DNA from: Crassaminicella profunda
Lineage (GTDB): Bacteria; Bacillota; Clostridia; Peptostreptococcales; Thermotaleaceae
Direction of reading: 5' to 3'
Length of the DNA: 64,000 bases
Assembly (NCBI RefSeq): GCF_019884785.1
Contig: NZ_CP082326.1
Location: forward strand, 1,605,355-1,669,354
Below are positions 27,234 through 38,600 of the stretch, in pieces (the stretch's first letter is position 1; each line of letters starts with the position of its first letter). Position numbers and translations under genes: made by a program. Under the pieces are notes generated by a model, which searched no databases, was not told the origin of the DNA, and saw nothing but the letters and a program-made list of their open reading frames with translations.

Positions 27234-27932
27234 ATGGCAGTTATTTCAATGAAACAATTGCTAGAAGCAGGAGTACATTTTGGACATCAAACGAGAAGAT
27301 GGAATCCTAAAATGGCAGAATACATTTTCACAGAAAGAAACGGAATCTACATTATTGACCTACAAAAAACAGTAAGAAAAGTTGAAGAAGCTTATTCTTT
27401 CATTAAAGAAGTAGCAGAGAGCAACAAACCAATTCTTTTTGTAGGAACAAAAAAACAAGCTCAAGAATCAATAGATCAGGAAGCAAAAAGATGTGGAATG
27501 TATTATGTAAATCAAAGATGGCTTGGAGGTATGTTAACAAACTTTAAGACAATTAGAAAAAGAATTGATCGTCTTAATGAGTTAACAAGAATGGAAGAAG
27601 AAGGAATGTTCGATGTTCTTCCTAAGAAAGAAGTAATTAAGCTTAAGCATGAGCAAGAAAAACTTGAAAGATTCTTAGGTGGAATTAAAGAAATGAATGA
27701 ACTTCCAGCTGCAATTTTTGTAGTTGATCCAAGAAAAGAAAGAATCGCAGTTAGAGAAGCACATATATTAGGAATACCTGTAGTAGGTATTGTTGATACA
27801 AACTGTGATCCTGATGAAGTAGATTATGTAATTCCTGCTAATGATGATGCTATAAGAGCAGTTAAATTAATTACTGCAAAAATGGCAGATGCAATCATTG
27901 AAGCAAAACAAGGCGAACAAATGGAAGAATAA
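27234..27932 (+). CDS. rpsB: 30S ribosomal protein S2
   Basis: 232 residues of the small-subunit protein S2, which binds 16S rRNA near the platform and is needed for S1 and mRNA binding. The N-terminal [21 protein letters not shown] and the central [15 protein letters not shown] are diagnostic. The ATG at 27234 follows GGAGGTGG; an in-frame ATG at 27195 would add 13 residues not usual in the family. It is followed by a large hairpin and tsf. Confidence 0.98.
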   Translation: MAVISMKQLLEAGVHFGHQTRRWNPKMAEYIFTERNGIYIIDLQKTVRKVEEAYSFIKEVAESNKPILFVGTKKQAQESIDQEAKRCGMYYVNQRWLGGMLTNFKTIRKRIDRLNELTRMEEEGMFDVLPKKEVIKLKHEQEKLERFLGGIKEMNELPAAIFVVDPRKERIAVREAHILGIPVVGIVDTNCDPDEVDYVIPANDDAIRAVKLITAKMADAIIEAKQGEQMEE

Positions 27933-27938
27933 TTAAGA

Positions 27939-27982
27939 GGGTAAGGGTGATGAAGGAATGAATTTCCTTCCTTCTCTTACCC
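27939..27982 (+). terminator. rpsB-tsf intercistronic hairpin/attenuator
   Basis: An outer stem GGGTAAG (27939-27945) / CTTACCC (27976-27982) encloses an inner stem GAAGGAA / TTCCTTC (27952-27958 / 27964-27970). The T-rich TTCTATTATATTTT follows. It looks like a leaky terminator that would lower tsf relative to rpsB expression. Confidence 0.7.
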
Positions 27983-28020
27983 CTTCTATTATATTTTAAT
28001 ATACATAAGGAGGAGTTCGT

Positions 28021-28938
28021 GTGGCTATTACAGCAGCAATGGTTAAAGAGTTAAGGGTAAAAACAGGTGCTGGGATGATGGATTGTAAAAAAGCACTAAC
28101 GGAAGTAAATGGCGATATGGAAAAGGCAGTTGATATTTTAAGAGAAAAAGGTTTAGCAAAAGCAGCTAAAAAATCAGGAAGAATTGCAGCAGAAGGTTTA
28201 GTAGCTATCTGTATGAATGAAGACAATACAAAAGCAGTTGTAGCTGAGGTAAACTCTGAAACTGATTTTGTTGCAAAAAATGATGAGTTTAAAAAGTTTG
28301 TAAGCGATGTAGCTGTTACAGCGTTAAATACTGATAAGGAAACTACAGAAGAGTTATTAAATGAAAAATATTTAGATACAGATGCAACTGTGCAAGAGAC
28401 ATTAAATGATAAAATCGCTAAAATAGGCGAAAACATGAGCGTGAGAAGATTCAAAAAAATAGAAGTGAAAAACGGAAAAGTTGCGGGATATATTCATGGA
28501 GCTGGAAAAATAGGTGTATTAGTTGGATTAGAAACAGGTTCTGATTCAGAAGAAATTCTTAGCCTAGGAAAAGATCTAGCAATGCAAGTGGCAGCTATGA
28601 ATCCAAAATATATTTCTAGAGATGATGTAGATGCAGAGTACATAGAGCATGAAAAGGAAATATTAAAGCAACAAGCATTAAATGAAGGAAAGCCTGCTAA
28701 TATTGTAGAAAAAATGATTGTTGGTAGACTAAATAAACAATTAAAAGAAATATGCTTATTAAACCAAGCATTTGTTAAAAATCCAGATTTATCTGTAGAA
28801 CAATTAATTAAAGAAGTGAGCAAAAAACTTGGAACTGAGATTAAAATAGTAAGTACAGCTAGATTTGAAGTAGGAGAAGGATTAGAGAAAAAAGAAGAAA
28901 ATTTTGCAGAAGAGGTAGCTAAACAAATAAATAGCTAA
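28021..28938 (+). CDS. tsf: Translation elongation factor Ts
   Basis: Guanine nucleotide exchange factor for EF-Tu, 305 residues. The N-terminal UBA-like domain contains VKELRVKTGAGMMDCKKAL, and the exchange core contains AVVAEVNSETDFVAKN with the TDFV contact motif. The start is a GTG after AAGGAGGAG. It is followed by a good terminator. Confidence 0.98.
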   Translation: MAITAAMVKELRVKTGAGMMDCKKALTEVNGDMEKAVDILREKGLAKAAKKSGRIAAEGLVAICMNEDNTKAVVAEVNSETDFVAKNDEFKKFVSDVAVTALNTDKETTEELLNEKYLDTDATVQETLNDKIAKIGENMSVRRFKKIEVKNGKVAGYIHGAGKIGVLVGLETGSDSEEILSLGKDLAMQVAAMNPKYISRDDVDAEYIEHEKEILKQQALNEGKPANIVEKMIVGRLNKQLKEICLLNQAFVKNPDLSVEQLIKEVSKKLGTEIKIVSTARFEVGEGLEKKEENFAEEVAKQINS

Positions 28939-28955
28939 TTTGAAAAATTAAACAT

Positions 28956-28984
28956 AGAGAACACAGTTGGTGTTCTCTTTTTTA
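28956..28984 (+). terminator. Terminator after tsf
   Basis: A 9-bp perfect stem, AGAGAACAC / GTGTTCTCT with a 5-base loop, is followed by a run of T. It begins 17 nt after the tsf stop. Confidence 0.9.
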
Positions 28985-29003
28985 AAATAACCTTTAAATA
29001 AAC

Positions 29004-29032
29004 TTGAAGGTATTATTAAAGATTTGTAGAAT
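29004..29032 (+). promoter_or_regulatory. Sigma-A promoter for pyrH operon
   Basis: TTGAAG (29004-29009) and TAGAAT (29027-29032) are spaced by exactly 17 bp. They lie just after the tsf terminator and about 20 bp before the pyrH start, so the leader would be very short. Confidence 0.6.
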
Positions 29033-29037
29033 AATAA

Positions 29038-29766
<729 letters not shown>

Positions 29767-29769
29767 AAC

Positions 29770-30327
29770 ATGAGACTACAAATTCATAAAGAATTAGAAG
29801 AAAAAATGCAAAAGACTATTAGAGTATTTAAAGAAGATTTAAATACGATCCGCGCGGGAAGAGCGAATCCAGCATTATTAGACAAAATTGTTGTAGAATA
29901 TTATGGAAGCCCTACACCACTTAAGCAAATAGCAGGTGTATCAGCTCCTGAGCCTAGGCTTCTTATCGTTCAACCTTATGATAAAACGGCTATACAATCA
30001 ATTGAGAAAGCTATATTGCAATCAGATTTAGGTATTAATCCATCTAATGATGGAAATGTTATCAGATTAGGAATACCTCAATTAACAGAAGAGAGAAGAA
30101 AAGAGTTAATAAAAGTTGTTAAGAAATCAGGAGAAAATGCAAAAGTAGCTTTAAGAAATGAAAGAAGAGAAGCGAATGATAAATTAAAGAAAATGCAAAA
30201 AGATGGTGAAATAACAGAAGATGATTTAAAAAAAGCAGAAGATGAAGTACAAAAGATGACAACTAAGTCTGGACAAATTATTGATGAGTTAGTTGGTAAA
30301 AAGGAAAAAGAAATGTTGGAGGTATAA
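29770..30327 (+). CDS. frr: Ribosome recycling factor
   Basis: 185 residues; splits post-termination ribosomes with EF-G. The three-helix-bundle and domain II signatures are intact: DLNTIRAGRANPALLDKI, YYGSPTPLKQIA and LTEERRKELIKVVKK. The ATG follows AAAGGAGG. It is co-transcribed with pyrH, as in most bacteria. Confidence 0.98.
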   Translation: MRLQIHKELEEKMQKTIRVFKEDLNTIRAGRANPALLDKIVVEYYGSPTPLKQIAGVSAPEPRLLIVQPYDKTAIQSIEKAILQSDLGINPSNDGNVIRLGIPQLTEERRKELIKVVKKSGENAKVALRNERREANDKLKKMQKDGEITEDDLKKAEDEVQKMTTKSGQIIDELVGKKEKEMLEV

Positions 30328-30330
30328 TAT

Positions 30331-30516
30331 TTGAATAAAATACCTGATGTTGTAGGGCTTGAATTAAAGAGAGCTGTTGAAATGCTAGATTCAGCATTTC
30401 AATTATCTATTAAAGAGACAAATTCCCCTAAGTTAAAAGAAGTTACAGGTGAATGCAGAGTTGTTAAACAAAAAAATATGAATCACAACATTGAATTAAT
30501 CGTGAGCTATTTTTAA
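30331..30516 (+). CDS. Orphan single PASTA-domain protein
   Basis: A 61-residue product that is almost entirely one PASTA-like unit: [16 protein letters not shown], a variable middle, then a C-terminal VVKQK...ELIVSYF strand pattern. PASTA units normally occur in several copies outside the membrane on Ser/Thr kinases and penicillin-binding proteins. Here there is no signal peptide or transmembrane helix, so it should be cytoplasmic. The start is TTG with GGAGGT upstream, 3 nt after frr. A place before uppS and cdsA hints at an envelope link, but its function is unknown. Confidence 0.7.
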   Translation: MNKIPDVVGLELKRAVEMLDSAFQLSIKETNSPKLKEVTGECRVVKQKNMNHNIELIVSYF

Positions 30517-30517
30517 G

Positions 30518-30535
30518 CCCCCTATTTAGAGGGGG
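30518..30535 (+). terminator. Short G/C hairpin before uppS
   Basis: CCCCCT / AGGGGG with loop ATTTAG starts 2 nt after the preceding stop and is followed by TAATATTTCTTTT. It may be a weak or partial terminator within the pyrH-ispG transcript, since no clear promoter lies before uppS. Confidence 0.5.
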
Positions 30536-30575
30536 TAATATTTCTTTTAGCCAAGTTAACTGGAGGAATAATAAT

Positions 30576-31334
30576 ATGAGAAACATATTTTCTAAGAGTA
30601 GCAAAAAAGTTGATGAAAAAGATCTAAGTTTGGATAGGTTACCGAAACATATTGCTGTGATAATGGATGGAAATGGAAGATGGGCGAAAAAGAGAGGATT
30701 ACCAAGAACAGCTGGGCATAAAGCAGGTATAGAAGCCTTAAGAGAAGTTATTCGTACTTGTTCAGAGTTTCATATTGGGTATTTAACTCTATATGCCTTT
30801 TCTACGGAAAATTGGAAGAGACCAGTTGATGAGGTATCTGCTTTGATGCAGTTACTTGTTTATTATTTGAGAAAAGAAGTAAAAGAATTACATAAGAACA
30901 ATGTAAAGATTAGAACAATCGGAGATATTAGTAGGCTTCCAGAAAATTCACTTAAAGAAATAAATTCAGCAGTAAACTTAACAAAGAATAATACGGGATT
31001 AGTGGTAAATATTGCATTAAACTATGGAGGAAGAAATGAGATTATAAATGGGGTTAAGGAAATTTGTCAAAAAGTGAAAGATAATGAGATAGATATTGAA
31101 AAAATTGATGAACATTATTTTGAAGAGTTCTTATATACAAAAGGAATACCAGATCCTGATATGGTTATTAGACCAAGTGGAGAATTCAGAATTAGTAATT
31201 TTCTATTATGGCAGATTGCTTATAGTGAATTTTGGTTTTCAAATATCTTTTGGCCAGACTTTAATCGCGAGAGTTTAATACAGGCAATTATTGATTATCA
31301 AAAAAGAGATAGAAGATTTGGGGGAATTAAATAA
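30576..31334 (+). CDS. uppS: Undecaprenyl diphosphate synthase
   Basis: Cis-prenyltransferase (252 residues) that makes the C55 lipid carrier for peptidoglycan. The catalytic MDGNGRWAK, with its Asp, begins near residue 32. The downstream [12 protein letters not shown] and the C-terminal SGE[10 protein letters not shown] block are present. The usual RTSGE reads RPSGE here, with the functional Arg, Ser and Arg residues kept. The ATG follows TGGAGGA. cdsA follows after 14 nt. Confidence 0.96.
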   Translation: MRNIFSKSSKKVDEKDLSLDRLPKHIAVIMDGNGRWAKKRGLPRTAGHKAGIEALREVIRTCSEFHIGYLTLYAFSTENWKRPVDEVSALMQLLVYYLRKEVKELHKNNVKIRTIGDISRLPENSLKEINSAVNLTKNNTGLVVNIALNYGGRNEIINGVKEICQKVKDNEIDIEKIDEHYFEEFLYTKGIPDPDMVIRPSGEFRISNFLLWQIAYSEFWFSNIFWPDFNRESLIQAIIDYQKRDRRFGGIK

Positions 31335-31348
31335 AGGTGGTGATATAG

Positions 31349-32134
31349 ATGCGTATAAGAATTATTTCTGCACTACTTGCAATACCTTTGTTTTTGTTTG
31401 TTGTAGTAAAGAAAGGCATGATACTAGATATTTCTGTATTTTTATTAGCAATTATTGGGCTAAATGAATTTTTTAATGCTTTTCAGAATATAGATATTAT
31501 ACCTTCAAAGTCAGTTGGTGTTTTAAGTATTATTTTCATGTTTATCATTACTTTAAAACCTATTACCTTAGAATGGATGATGGTGTGGTTTTTTATGAGT
31601 ATGTTATTCATTCTAGTAAATAATCTATTCAAAAAAAAGTTTGATATGCTGGCTCTAAGTGTTACCGCTATGGGAATATACTACATAGTATTTTTTATGT
31701 ATCATATTGTTTTCATTTCACACCATAGTAAATATAGTGATTTGATTTGGATGATTTTTATTGTTGCTTGGGCAACAGATACTTTTGCATATTTTACTGG
31801 TTATTTTTTTGGTTCAAGAAAGCTTTGTCCGAGTATAAGCCCGAAGAAGACTGTAGAAGGGGCTGTTGGTGGAGTACTAGGTAGTATTGGTATAAGTGCT
31901 TTATTTGGTTATTTTGTCATGCCTAAAATACTTTTTCATTGTGTGATTATTGGGTGTGTAGGAAGTATTATAGGTCAATTTGGAGATTTAACTGCATCAA
32001 TTTTTAAAAGATATACAGGAATTAAGGATTATGGAAAAATAATGCCAGGTCACGGAGGCATTTTAGATAGATTTGATAGTATACTTTTTACTGCACCTGC
32101 AGTATATTATTATATTGTATTTTTTATAAAGTAA
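31349..32134 (+). CDS. cdsA: Phosphatidate cytidylyltransferase
   Basis: An integral membrane enzyme of 261 residues and about seven helices that makes CDP-diacylglycerol. The CDS signature lies near the C-terminus, SIFKRYTGIKDYGKIMPGHG followed by GILDRFDS, with the conserved Asp pair. It supplies the substrate for pgsA, which lies much further along this window. The ATG follows AGGTGGTGA. Confidence 0.96.
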   Translation: MRIRIISALLAIPLFLFVVVKKGMILDISVFLLAIIGLNEFFNAFQNIDIIPSKSVGVLSIIFMFIITLKPITLEWMMVWFFMSMLFILVNNLFKKKFDMLALSVTAMGIYYIVFFMYHIVFISHHSKYSDLIWMIFIVAWATDTFAYFTGYFFGSRKLCPSISPKKTVEGAVGGVLGSIGISALFGYFVMPKILFHCVIIGCVGSIIGQFGDLTASIFKRYTGIKDYGKIMPGHGGILDRFDSILFTAPAVYYYIVFFIK

Positions 32135-32185
32135 GGAATGAATTTTTTAAAAATTAAAACTGAATAATCTTGAAGGGATGGTCAT

Positions 32186-33334
32186 ATGAAAAATATTAGC
32201 ATACTAGGATCAACTGGCTCCATTGGAACACAAACCCTTGATGTTGTTCGTAGCAATAAAGAAAAATTTAGTGTAGTAGGATTAAGTGCAAATAGTAACA
32301 TTGATTTATTAGAAAAGCAAATAAATGAATTCCATCCAATGGCAGTAGCAGTAATGAATGAACAAAAAGCTTTAGAACTAAAGAAAAGACTTAAAAGTAC
32401 GAAAACAAAAGTTTTTCATGGCTTGGATGGATTAATTACCATAGCAACCCTTAGTGAGGTTGATTTAGTTGTTACTTCAGTAGTTGGAATGATAGGATTG
32501 ATTCCTACAATAAAAGCTATAAGGTGCAAAAAAAATATTGCATTAGCTAATAAAGAAACATTAGTAACAGCTGGGGAAATTGTTATGAAGGAAGCAAAAG
32601 AAAATGGGGTTTCAATTCTTCCTGTAGATAGTGAGCACAGTGCTATATTTCAAAGCTTAATGGGGTATACTTTAAAAGATATTGGGCGAATTTTATTAAC
32701 AGCTTCTGGTGGTCCTTTTAGAGGGTGGAGTCCAGATGCATTAAAAGATGTAACAGTTTCACAAGCGTTAAAGCATCCTAAGTGGAATATGGGAAAGAAA
32801 ATCAGCATCGATTCAGCCACACTTATGAATAAAGGATTAGAGGTAATTGAAGCAAAATGGCTTTTTGATTTAAGTCTTGAACAGATTGATGTGGTTGTTC
32901 ATCCACAAAGTATTATTCACTCTATGGTAGAATATAAAGATAGTTCTGTGATTGCTCAAATGGGTTATCCAGATATGAGAGTGCCTATTCAATTTGCTCT
33001 AACATATCCTCATAGAGTTGCAAATAATTATAAAAAGTTAAATTTATTTGAGGTTGCAACTTTGACCTTTGAAAAACCTGATTTAAATACATTTCCTTGT
33101 TTAAAACTTGCTTATGATGCGTTAGAATTGGGTAAAAGTTATCCTACTGTTTTAAATGCTGCGAATGAAGTGCTAGTTGAGCTTTTTATTAAAGAAAAAA
33201 TTGGCTTTTATGATATACCTAAAGGCATTGAATTAACATTAGAAAAACATAATATTGAAAAGGATCTTGATCTTGATAAGATTGTAGAAATTGACCGTTG
33301 GGCAAGAAATTTTGTAAGAAATATTTTCCTTTAA
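32186..33334 (+). CDS. dxr: 1-deoxy-D-xylulose 5-phosphate reductoisomerase
   Basis: Second enzyme of the non-mevalonate isoprenoid pathway (382 residues, NADPH- and metal-dependent). Visible are the Rossmann motif [26 protein letters not shown], the metal-binding [13 protein letters not shown] and [11 protein letters not shown]. ispG follows two genes later, so this operon supplies the isoprenoid units used by UppS. Confidence 0.97.
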   Translation: MKNISILGSTGSIGTQTLDVVRSNKEKFSVVGLSANSNIDLLEKQINEFHPMAVAVMNEQKALELKKRLKSTKTKVFHGLDGLITIATLSEVDLVVTSVVGMIGLIPTIKAIRCKKNIALANKETLVTAGEIVMKEAKENGVSILPVDSEHSAIFQSLMGYTLKDIGRILLTASGGPFRGWSPDALKDVTVSQALKHPKWNMGKKISIDSATLMNKGLEVIEAKWLFDLSLEQIDVVVHPQSIIHSMVEYKDSSVIAQMGYPDMRVPIQFALTYPHRVANNYKKLNLFEVATLTFEKPDLNTFPCLKLAYDALELGKSYPTVLNAANEVLVELFIKEKIGFYDIPKGIELTLEKHNIEKDLDLDKIVEIDRWARNFVRNIFL

Positions 33335-33346
33335 GGCGGTGTAGAC

Positions 33347-34369
33347 ATGGGAACGATAATGATAGCTCTTTTAGTTTTCGGTGTTTTAGTAGTTTTCCAC
33401 GAATTTGGACATTTTAGCGTTGCCAAACTTGTAGGAATAAAAGTACATGAGTTTTCTATTGGTATGGGGAAACCAAGACTTTTTAAATTTAAAGCTGGAG
33501 AAACAGAATATTCCATAAGAGCATTGCCAATAGGTGGATATGTGAAAATGGAAGGTGAAGATGAAGCATCTACAGATGAAAGAAGTTTTAATAATAAGCC
33601 TGTATGGGCAAGAATACTTGTAATTGTTGCAGGACCATTTATGAATTTTGTTTTGGCGATTCTTTTATTTACAATGATGTTTTATATGATGGGATTTCCT
33701 ACAAATTCTACGACCATAGGAGAGATTATACCAGATTATCCAGCACAAATGGCAGGAATGAAGGCCGGAGACCAAATTATTGCTATTGATGGAGAGAAAA
33801 TGAGTAGTTGGGAAGAACTTGTTGAAACTATTCATAGTAAAAAAGATCAAGAACTTTCTATAAAAATATTAAGAGATGAAAAAGAGAAGAATATTTCCAT
33901 TAAGCCAGTTATCAATAAAGAAACAAATCAAGTAATGATTGGGATTTCTCCTACATTTGAAAAATCTATTAAAAAATCTATTACTACTGGTTTTGAAAGA
34001 ATGACATTTATTATTAAAAGTATGTTAGCCTTTTTTATGAAACCTTCTGTAAAAGATGTAGTAGGGCCTGTTGGTATTATTCATATAGTAGGCCAGGCTG
34101 CTAAAACCAATATATATAGTGTATTGTGGATTGCTGGGATCATTAGTGTGAATTTAGGTATTGTTAATTTATTGCCTATTCCAGCTTTAGATGGTGGGAG
34201 ATTAGTTTTTTTAATGGTAGAAGGACTAAGAGGAAAGCCACTTGATCCAGAAAAGGAAGGATTTATTCATTTGACAGGATTTGTATTATTAATGAGTTTG
34301 ATGGTATTTATGATTTTTAAAGATGTTGAGAGATTTAATTTAGTTCAGCAGATCATGGATTTATTTTAA
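33347..34369 (+). CDS. rseP: Site-2 intramembrane zinc protease RseP/RasP
   Basis: M50-family metalloprotease of 340 residues. The zinc motif HEFGH lies near residue 18 in the first helix. A single PDZ domain (about 125-195, with PAQMAGMKAGDQI) follows. The third zinc ligand is in NLLPIPALDGGRL near residue 282. In B. subtilis, RasP cleaves anti-sigma factors and signal-peptide remnants. It lies 12 nt after dxr, the same neighbour as in many Firmicutes. Confidence 0.96.
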   Translation: MGTIMIALLVFGVLVVFHEFGHFSVAKLVGIKVHEFSIGMGKPRLFKFKAGETEYSIRALPIGGYVKMEGEDEASTDERSFNNKPVWARILVIVAGPFMNFVLAILLFTMMFYMMGFPTNSTTIGEIIPDYPAQMAGMKAGDQIIAIDGEKMSSWEELVETIHSKKDQELSIKILRDEKEKNISIKPVINKETNQVMIGISPTFEKSIKKSITTGFERMTFIIKSMLAFFMKPSVKDVVGPVGIIHIVGQAAKTNIYSVLWIAGIISVNLGIVNLLPIPALDGGRLVFLMVEGLRGKPLDPEKEGFIHLTGFVLLMSLMVFMIFKDVERFNLVQQIMDLF

Positions 34370-34383
34370 GGTTGGTGTAAACA

Positions 34384-35439
34384 ATGGATATTGAAAGAAA
34401 GAAAACAAGAGAAGTTTTTTGTGGGAATGTGAAAATAGGGGGAGATGCTCCTATTTCTATACAGTCTATGACAAATACAGATACGAGAGATGTTAAGAGA
34501 ACAGTTGATCAAATTAAGAGTCTTGAAAAGGCAGGATGTGAGATCATAAGAGTAGCAGTCCTAGATTTAGAGGCTGCACAAGCTTTAAAAGAAATAAAAC
34601 AAAATATTAATATTCCTATTGTAGCAGATATTCATTTTGATTATCGATTAGCTTTAGAAGCCATAAAACACGGTGTAGATAAGTTAAGATTAAATCCAGG
34701 AAATATTGGGGATGTAGATCGCGTTAAAAAAGTTGTAATGAAGGCAAAAGAACGAAATATTCCTATTCGAATAGGTGTAAATGCAGGATCCATTGATAAA
34801 AAAATTATCAATAAATATGGAAAAGTTACCCCAGAAGCTATGGTGGAAAGTGCATTAGAGCATGTAGAAATTCTCCAAAATTTAAATTTTGAGGATATAG
34901 TTATTTCTTTAAAGGCTTCTGATATAAAACTTACGATAGAATCTTACCGATTAATGGCAAAAAAGGTAGACTATCCACTGCATATAGGTGTTACAGAAGC
35001 AGGTACCATTAAGGGTGGAACCATAAAATCTTGTATAGGAATAGGAGCTATGTTATTAGACGGAATAGGAGATACTTTAAGAGTCTCATTAACAGGAGAT
35101 CCTGTGGAAGAAGTAAAATTAGCTAGAGAAATCTTAAAAGCTGTTGAATTAAGAAATTTTGGGATAAATTTGATTTCTTGTCCAACTTGTGGAAGAACTC
35201 AAATAGATTTAATCAGTTTAGCAAATAGGATAGAACCTAAATTAACTACAATAGATAAACCCTTAACAGTTGCCATCATGGGTTGTGCTGTAAATGGACC
35301 AGGAGAGGCGAAAGATGCAGATATTGGTATTGCTGGAGGAAAAGGTTCAGCACTCCTTTTTAAAAAGGGAGAAATCATAAAAAAAGTAAAAGAAGAAGAT
35401 ATAGAAGCTGTATTATTAGAAGAAATTATGAAGATGTAA
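34384..35439 (+). CDS. ispG: 4-hydroxy-3-methylbut-2-enyl diphosphate synthase
   Basis: Iron-sulfur enzyme (GcpE) of the non-mevalonate pathway, 351 residues. The TIM-barrel start (PISIQSMTNTDTRDV) and the C-terminal [4Fe-4S] ligands in ISCPTCGRTQ and MGCAVNGPGEA are clear. It takes the place that proS has in B. subtilis between rasP and polC. It is the last gene of the pyrH operon. Confidence 0.97.
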   Translation: MDIERKKTREVFCGNVKIGGDAPISIQSMTNTDTRDVKRTVDQIKSLEKAGCEIIRVAVLDLEAAQALKEIKQNINIPIVADIHFDYRLALEAIKHGVDKLRLNPGNIGDVDRVKKVVMKAKERNIPIRIGVNAGSIDKKIINKYGKVTPEAMVESALEHVEILQNLNFEDIVISLKASDIKLTIESYRLMAKKVDYPLHIGVTEAGTIKGGTIKSCIGIGAMLLDGIGDTLRVSLTGDPVEEVKLAREILKAVELRNFGINLISCPTCGRTQIDLISLANRIEPKLTTIDKPLTVAIMGCAVNGPGEAKDADIGIAGGKGSALLFKKGEIIKKVKEEDIEAVLLEEIMKM

Positions 35440-35446
35440 TAATTCT

Positions 35447-35489
35447 TTTTATATAGAGATTATCAGGAAAGGAATATTTCTATATAAAA
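35447..35489 (+). other. AT-rich inverted repeat after ispG
   Basis: TTTTATATAGA (35447-35457) and its exact complement TCTATATAAAA (35479-35489) flank 21 bases. As RNA this is a weak stem; as DNA it could be a binding site. Confidence 0.4.
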
Positions 35490-35520
35490 ATTTTGAGAAA
35501 ACTTATGGTAGATAGTATGA

Positions 35521-35586
35521 AAAAATCCTAAACCTTCAAAGCATTACTAATGCTTGTATCTTTGAAGGTAATGAATGGATTTTTTT
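35521..35586 (+). terminator. Long terminator between ispG and polC
   Basis: Nested stems: AAAAATCC / GGATTTTT on the outside, CCTTCAAAG / CTTTGAAGG inside, and GCATT / AATGC at the tip, ending in a run of seven T. It closes the pyrH-ispG operon. No convincing polC promoter was seen, so polC may depend on read-through or an unrecognised promoter. Confidence 0.85.
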
Positions 35587-35629
35587 ATAATCTATAGGAG
35601 AAATTCTTAACAAGGAAAGGGGGATATAA

Positions 35630-38600
35630 TTGGATTATTCATTAAATAAGATTGTAAAACATATTGCTCCTAGTATAAATATAGAAATTGATGCCGTTGT
35701 TGAAAAAATTAAATATTATAAGGAAACGAAAAAGCTAAGCTTTATGTTGATTCCTAATCATATTATTCATAGGGCAATATTAGATGACTTAAAAATGAAT
35801 GTTAAAAAAAATATTCCTTTTGTAAAAGAGATAAATTTCAATACTTTTTATAAGAACATTGATTTGGAAAAAGATGATGATTTTAAAGCATATTGGAAAA
35901 ATGTTATTTATGCATTAAATCAATCCATCCCTTCTTCATTAGCATGGTTAAAGCAATCGAAGTGTTCATTAAATAAGGAAACTCTATTTCTTGAAGTGGA
36001 AAATTCCATAGGAATTGAAAATTTAAAAGAAAAAAAAGTGGATAGTTTTATCAAAGCGATGATTCAATCGGAGCTAAATAAAAATATAAAAGTAGTTTTT
36101 AAAGAGCATATAGATTTAGAGCATGACAATAAAGACCATTATCTAAAAGAAAAAGAGATAGAAACACAAGCCATTGTTGAAAATATGATAACTTATCAAG
36201 AGGTAGCACCTAAAAAGCAAAAGCAAACAAAAAATATAGTAACAAATGGAGAATGTATATTAGGTAAAAAATTTAATGATATGATAACACCTATTCCTAG
36301 TGTTAATGAGGAATCTGGGATTGTAGCAATTGCATGTGAAATATTTGATGTTGAATGGAGAGAACTAAAAAATGGTAAAAGCTTATGTGTTTTGAGTGTA
36401 ACAGATTATAGAGGATCTATTGCTGTTAAGTTGTTTGTTAAAAAGGAACAAGTAGAGGGATTGGCGGAAGGTTTAAAAAATGGAAAGTATGTTAAGGTAC
36501 GGGGAGAGGCTCGTTATGATACTTTTTCAAGAGAAATTGCTATTATGGCAAAAGACATTATGAAGGGAACGCCAAGAGTAAGAATGGATAATGGGCAAAA
36601 AAAGAGGGTAGAATTACATGCTCATACTCAAATGAGTGCCATGGATGGCGTATCTTCTACAAAAAGTTTAGTTAAAAGGGCTAAAGAATGGGGTCATGCT
36701 GCTATTGCAATAACAGACCATGGGGTGGTACAAGCTTTTCCAGAGGCTATGGATGCAGCTAAAAAACATGGTATTAAAGTGATCTATGGTGTAGAAGGAT
36801 ACTTAGTCAATGATGGAGAACCTATTGTAATCAATAGCAACGAAAAAGAAATTGAACAATGTTATGTAATATTTGACATAGAAACAACAGGATTGTCTAG
36901 TAAAAATGATAAAATAACTGAAATAGGAGCAGTAAAAATAAGAAACAATGAGATTATAGATCGATTTAATATCCTTGTAAATCCAGAGATGCCTATACCT
37001 CCTAAAATTATAGAATTGACAGGAATAACTGATAATATGGTAAAAGATGAACCAACTATTGAAGAAGTGTTGCCTAAATTTTTGGAGTTTATTAAAGATG
37101 TTCCTGTTGTTGCCCATAATGCAAATTTTGATACGTCTTTTATAAAACAAAATTGTAGTCAAATGGGATTGGCATTTAATAATCCTATTATAGATACTCT
37201 ACGTTTGTCTAAGATTTTGCTTCCTCACTTGAAAAGGTATAAATTAAATGTGATTGCTAAAGAATTAAATGTAAAATTAGAGAATCATCATAGAGCAGTT
37301 GATGATGCAGAAGCAACTGCACATATTTTTATTGAATTTTTATCAATGCTCAAGGAAAAAGAGATTAGAAAATTAAGCCAGCTAAATGATCTGTATGCCA
37401 AATCTGTAGACGTTAAGAAACTAGATACTTTTCATGTAATCATATTAGTGAAAAATTATACAGGACTTAAAAATTTATATAAGATTATTTCAGAGTCTCA
37501 TATAGATCATTTCCATAAGAGACCTCGAATTCCTAAATCACTGCTTTCAAAGATGAGAGAGGGTCTCATTGTAGGTACTGCTTGTGAGGCAGGAGAATTA
37601 TATAGAGCAATTCTAAATAATAAGTCTCAAAGGGAAATTGAAAACATTGTAAAATACTATGATTATTTAGAAATACAGCCAATAGAAAATAATCAATTTC
37701 TAATCAAAAAAGGATTAGTAAAGGGGCAAGAAGAATTAAAAGAAATAAACAAGGAAATTGTTACGTTAGGTGAAAGATTTAATAAAATGACTGTTGGAAC
37801 AGGAGATGTACACTTTTTAGATCCAAAGGATGAAGTGTATAGAAGAATACTAATGGCTGGACAAGGATTTAGTGATGCAGATGATCAAGCTCCTCTATAC
37901 CTTAAGACAACGGATGAAATGCTTGAAGAATTTAAATATTTAGGAGAAAGTATAGCTCTAGATGTAGTGGTCAATAATCCTAATAGAATTGCTGACATGA
38001 TTGAAGAAATCATACCTATCCCTGAAGAAACATATCCACCGGTTATTGAGGGAGCAGAGGATGATTTAAGAAATATGTGTTATGAAAAAGCTAAAAGAAT
38101 TTATGGAGAACCAATACCAGAAATTGTAAAGAAAAGATTAGACAGGGAATTGAATTCTATTATTAGTAATGGTTATGCGGTTATGTATATTATTGCTCAA
38201 AAGCTTGTAACAAAATCATTAGCAGATGGGTACTTGGTGGGTTCAAGAGGTTCAGTAGGATCTTCCTTTGTTGCTACAATGAGTGATATTACAGAGGTTA
38301 ATCCTCTTCCTCCCCATTATATTTGCAAAAAATGCAAGACTTCAGAGTTTATTTTAGATGGTTCAATTGGTAGTGGTGCGGATTTGCCTGATAAAAAATG
38401 TCCAAAATGTAATGAGGATTATGAGAAAAATGGACATGATATACCTTTTGAAGTTTTTCTAGGATTTGAAGGAGATAAAGAACCGGATATAGACCTTAAC
38501 TTTGCAGGAGAATATCAACCAAATGCCCATAAATATACAGAAGTATTATTTGGAGAAGGATATGTATTTCGTGCAGGAACTATTGGCACAATAGCAGAAA

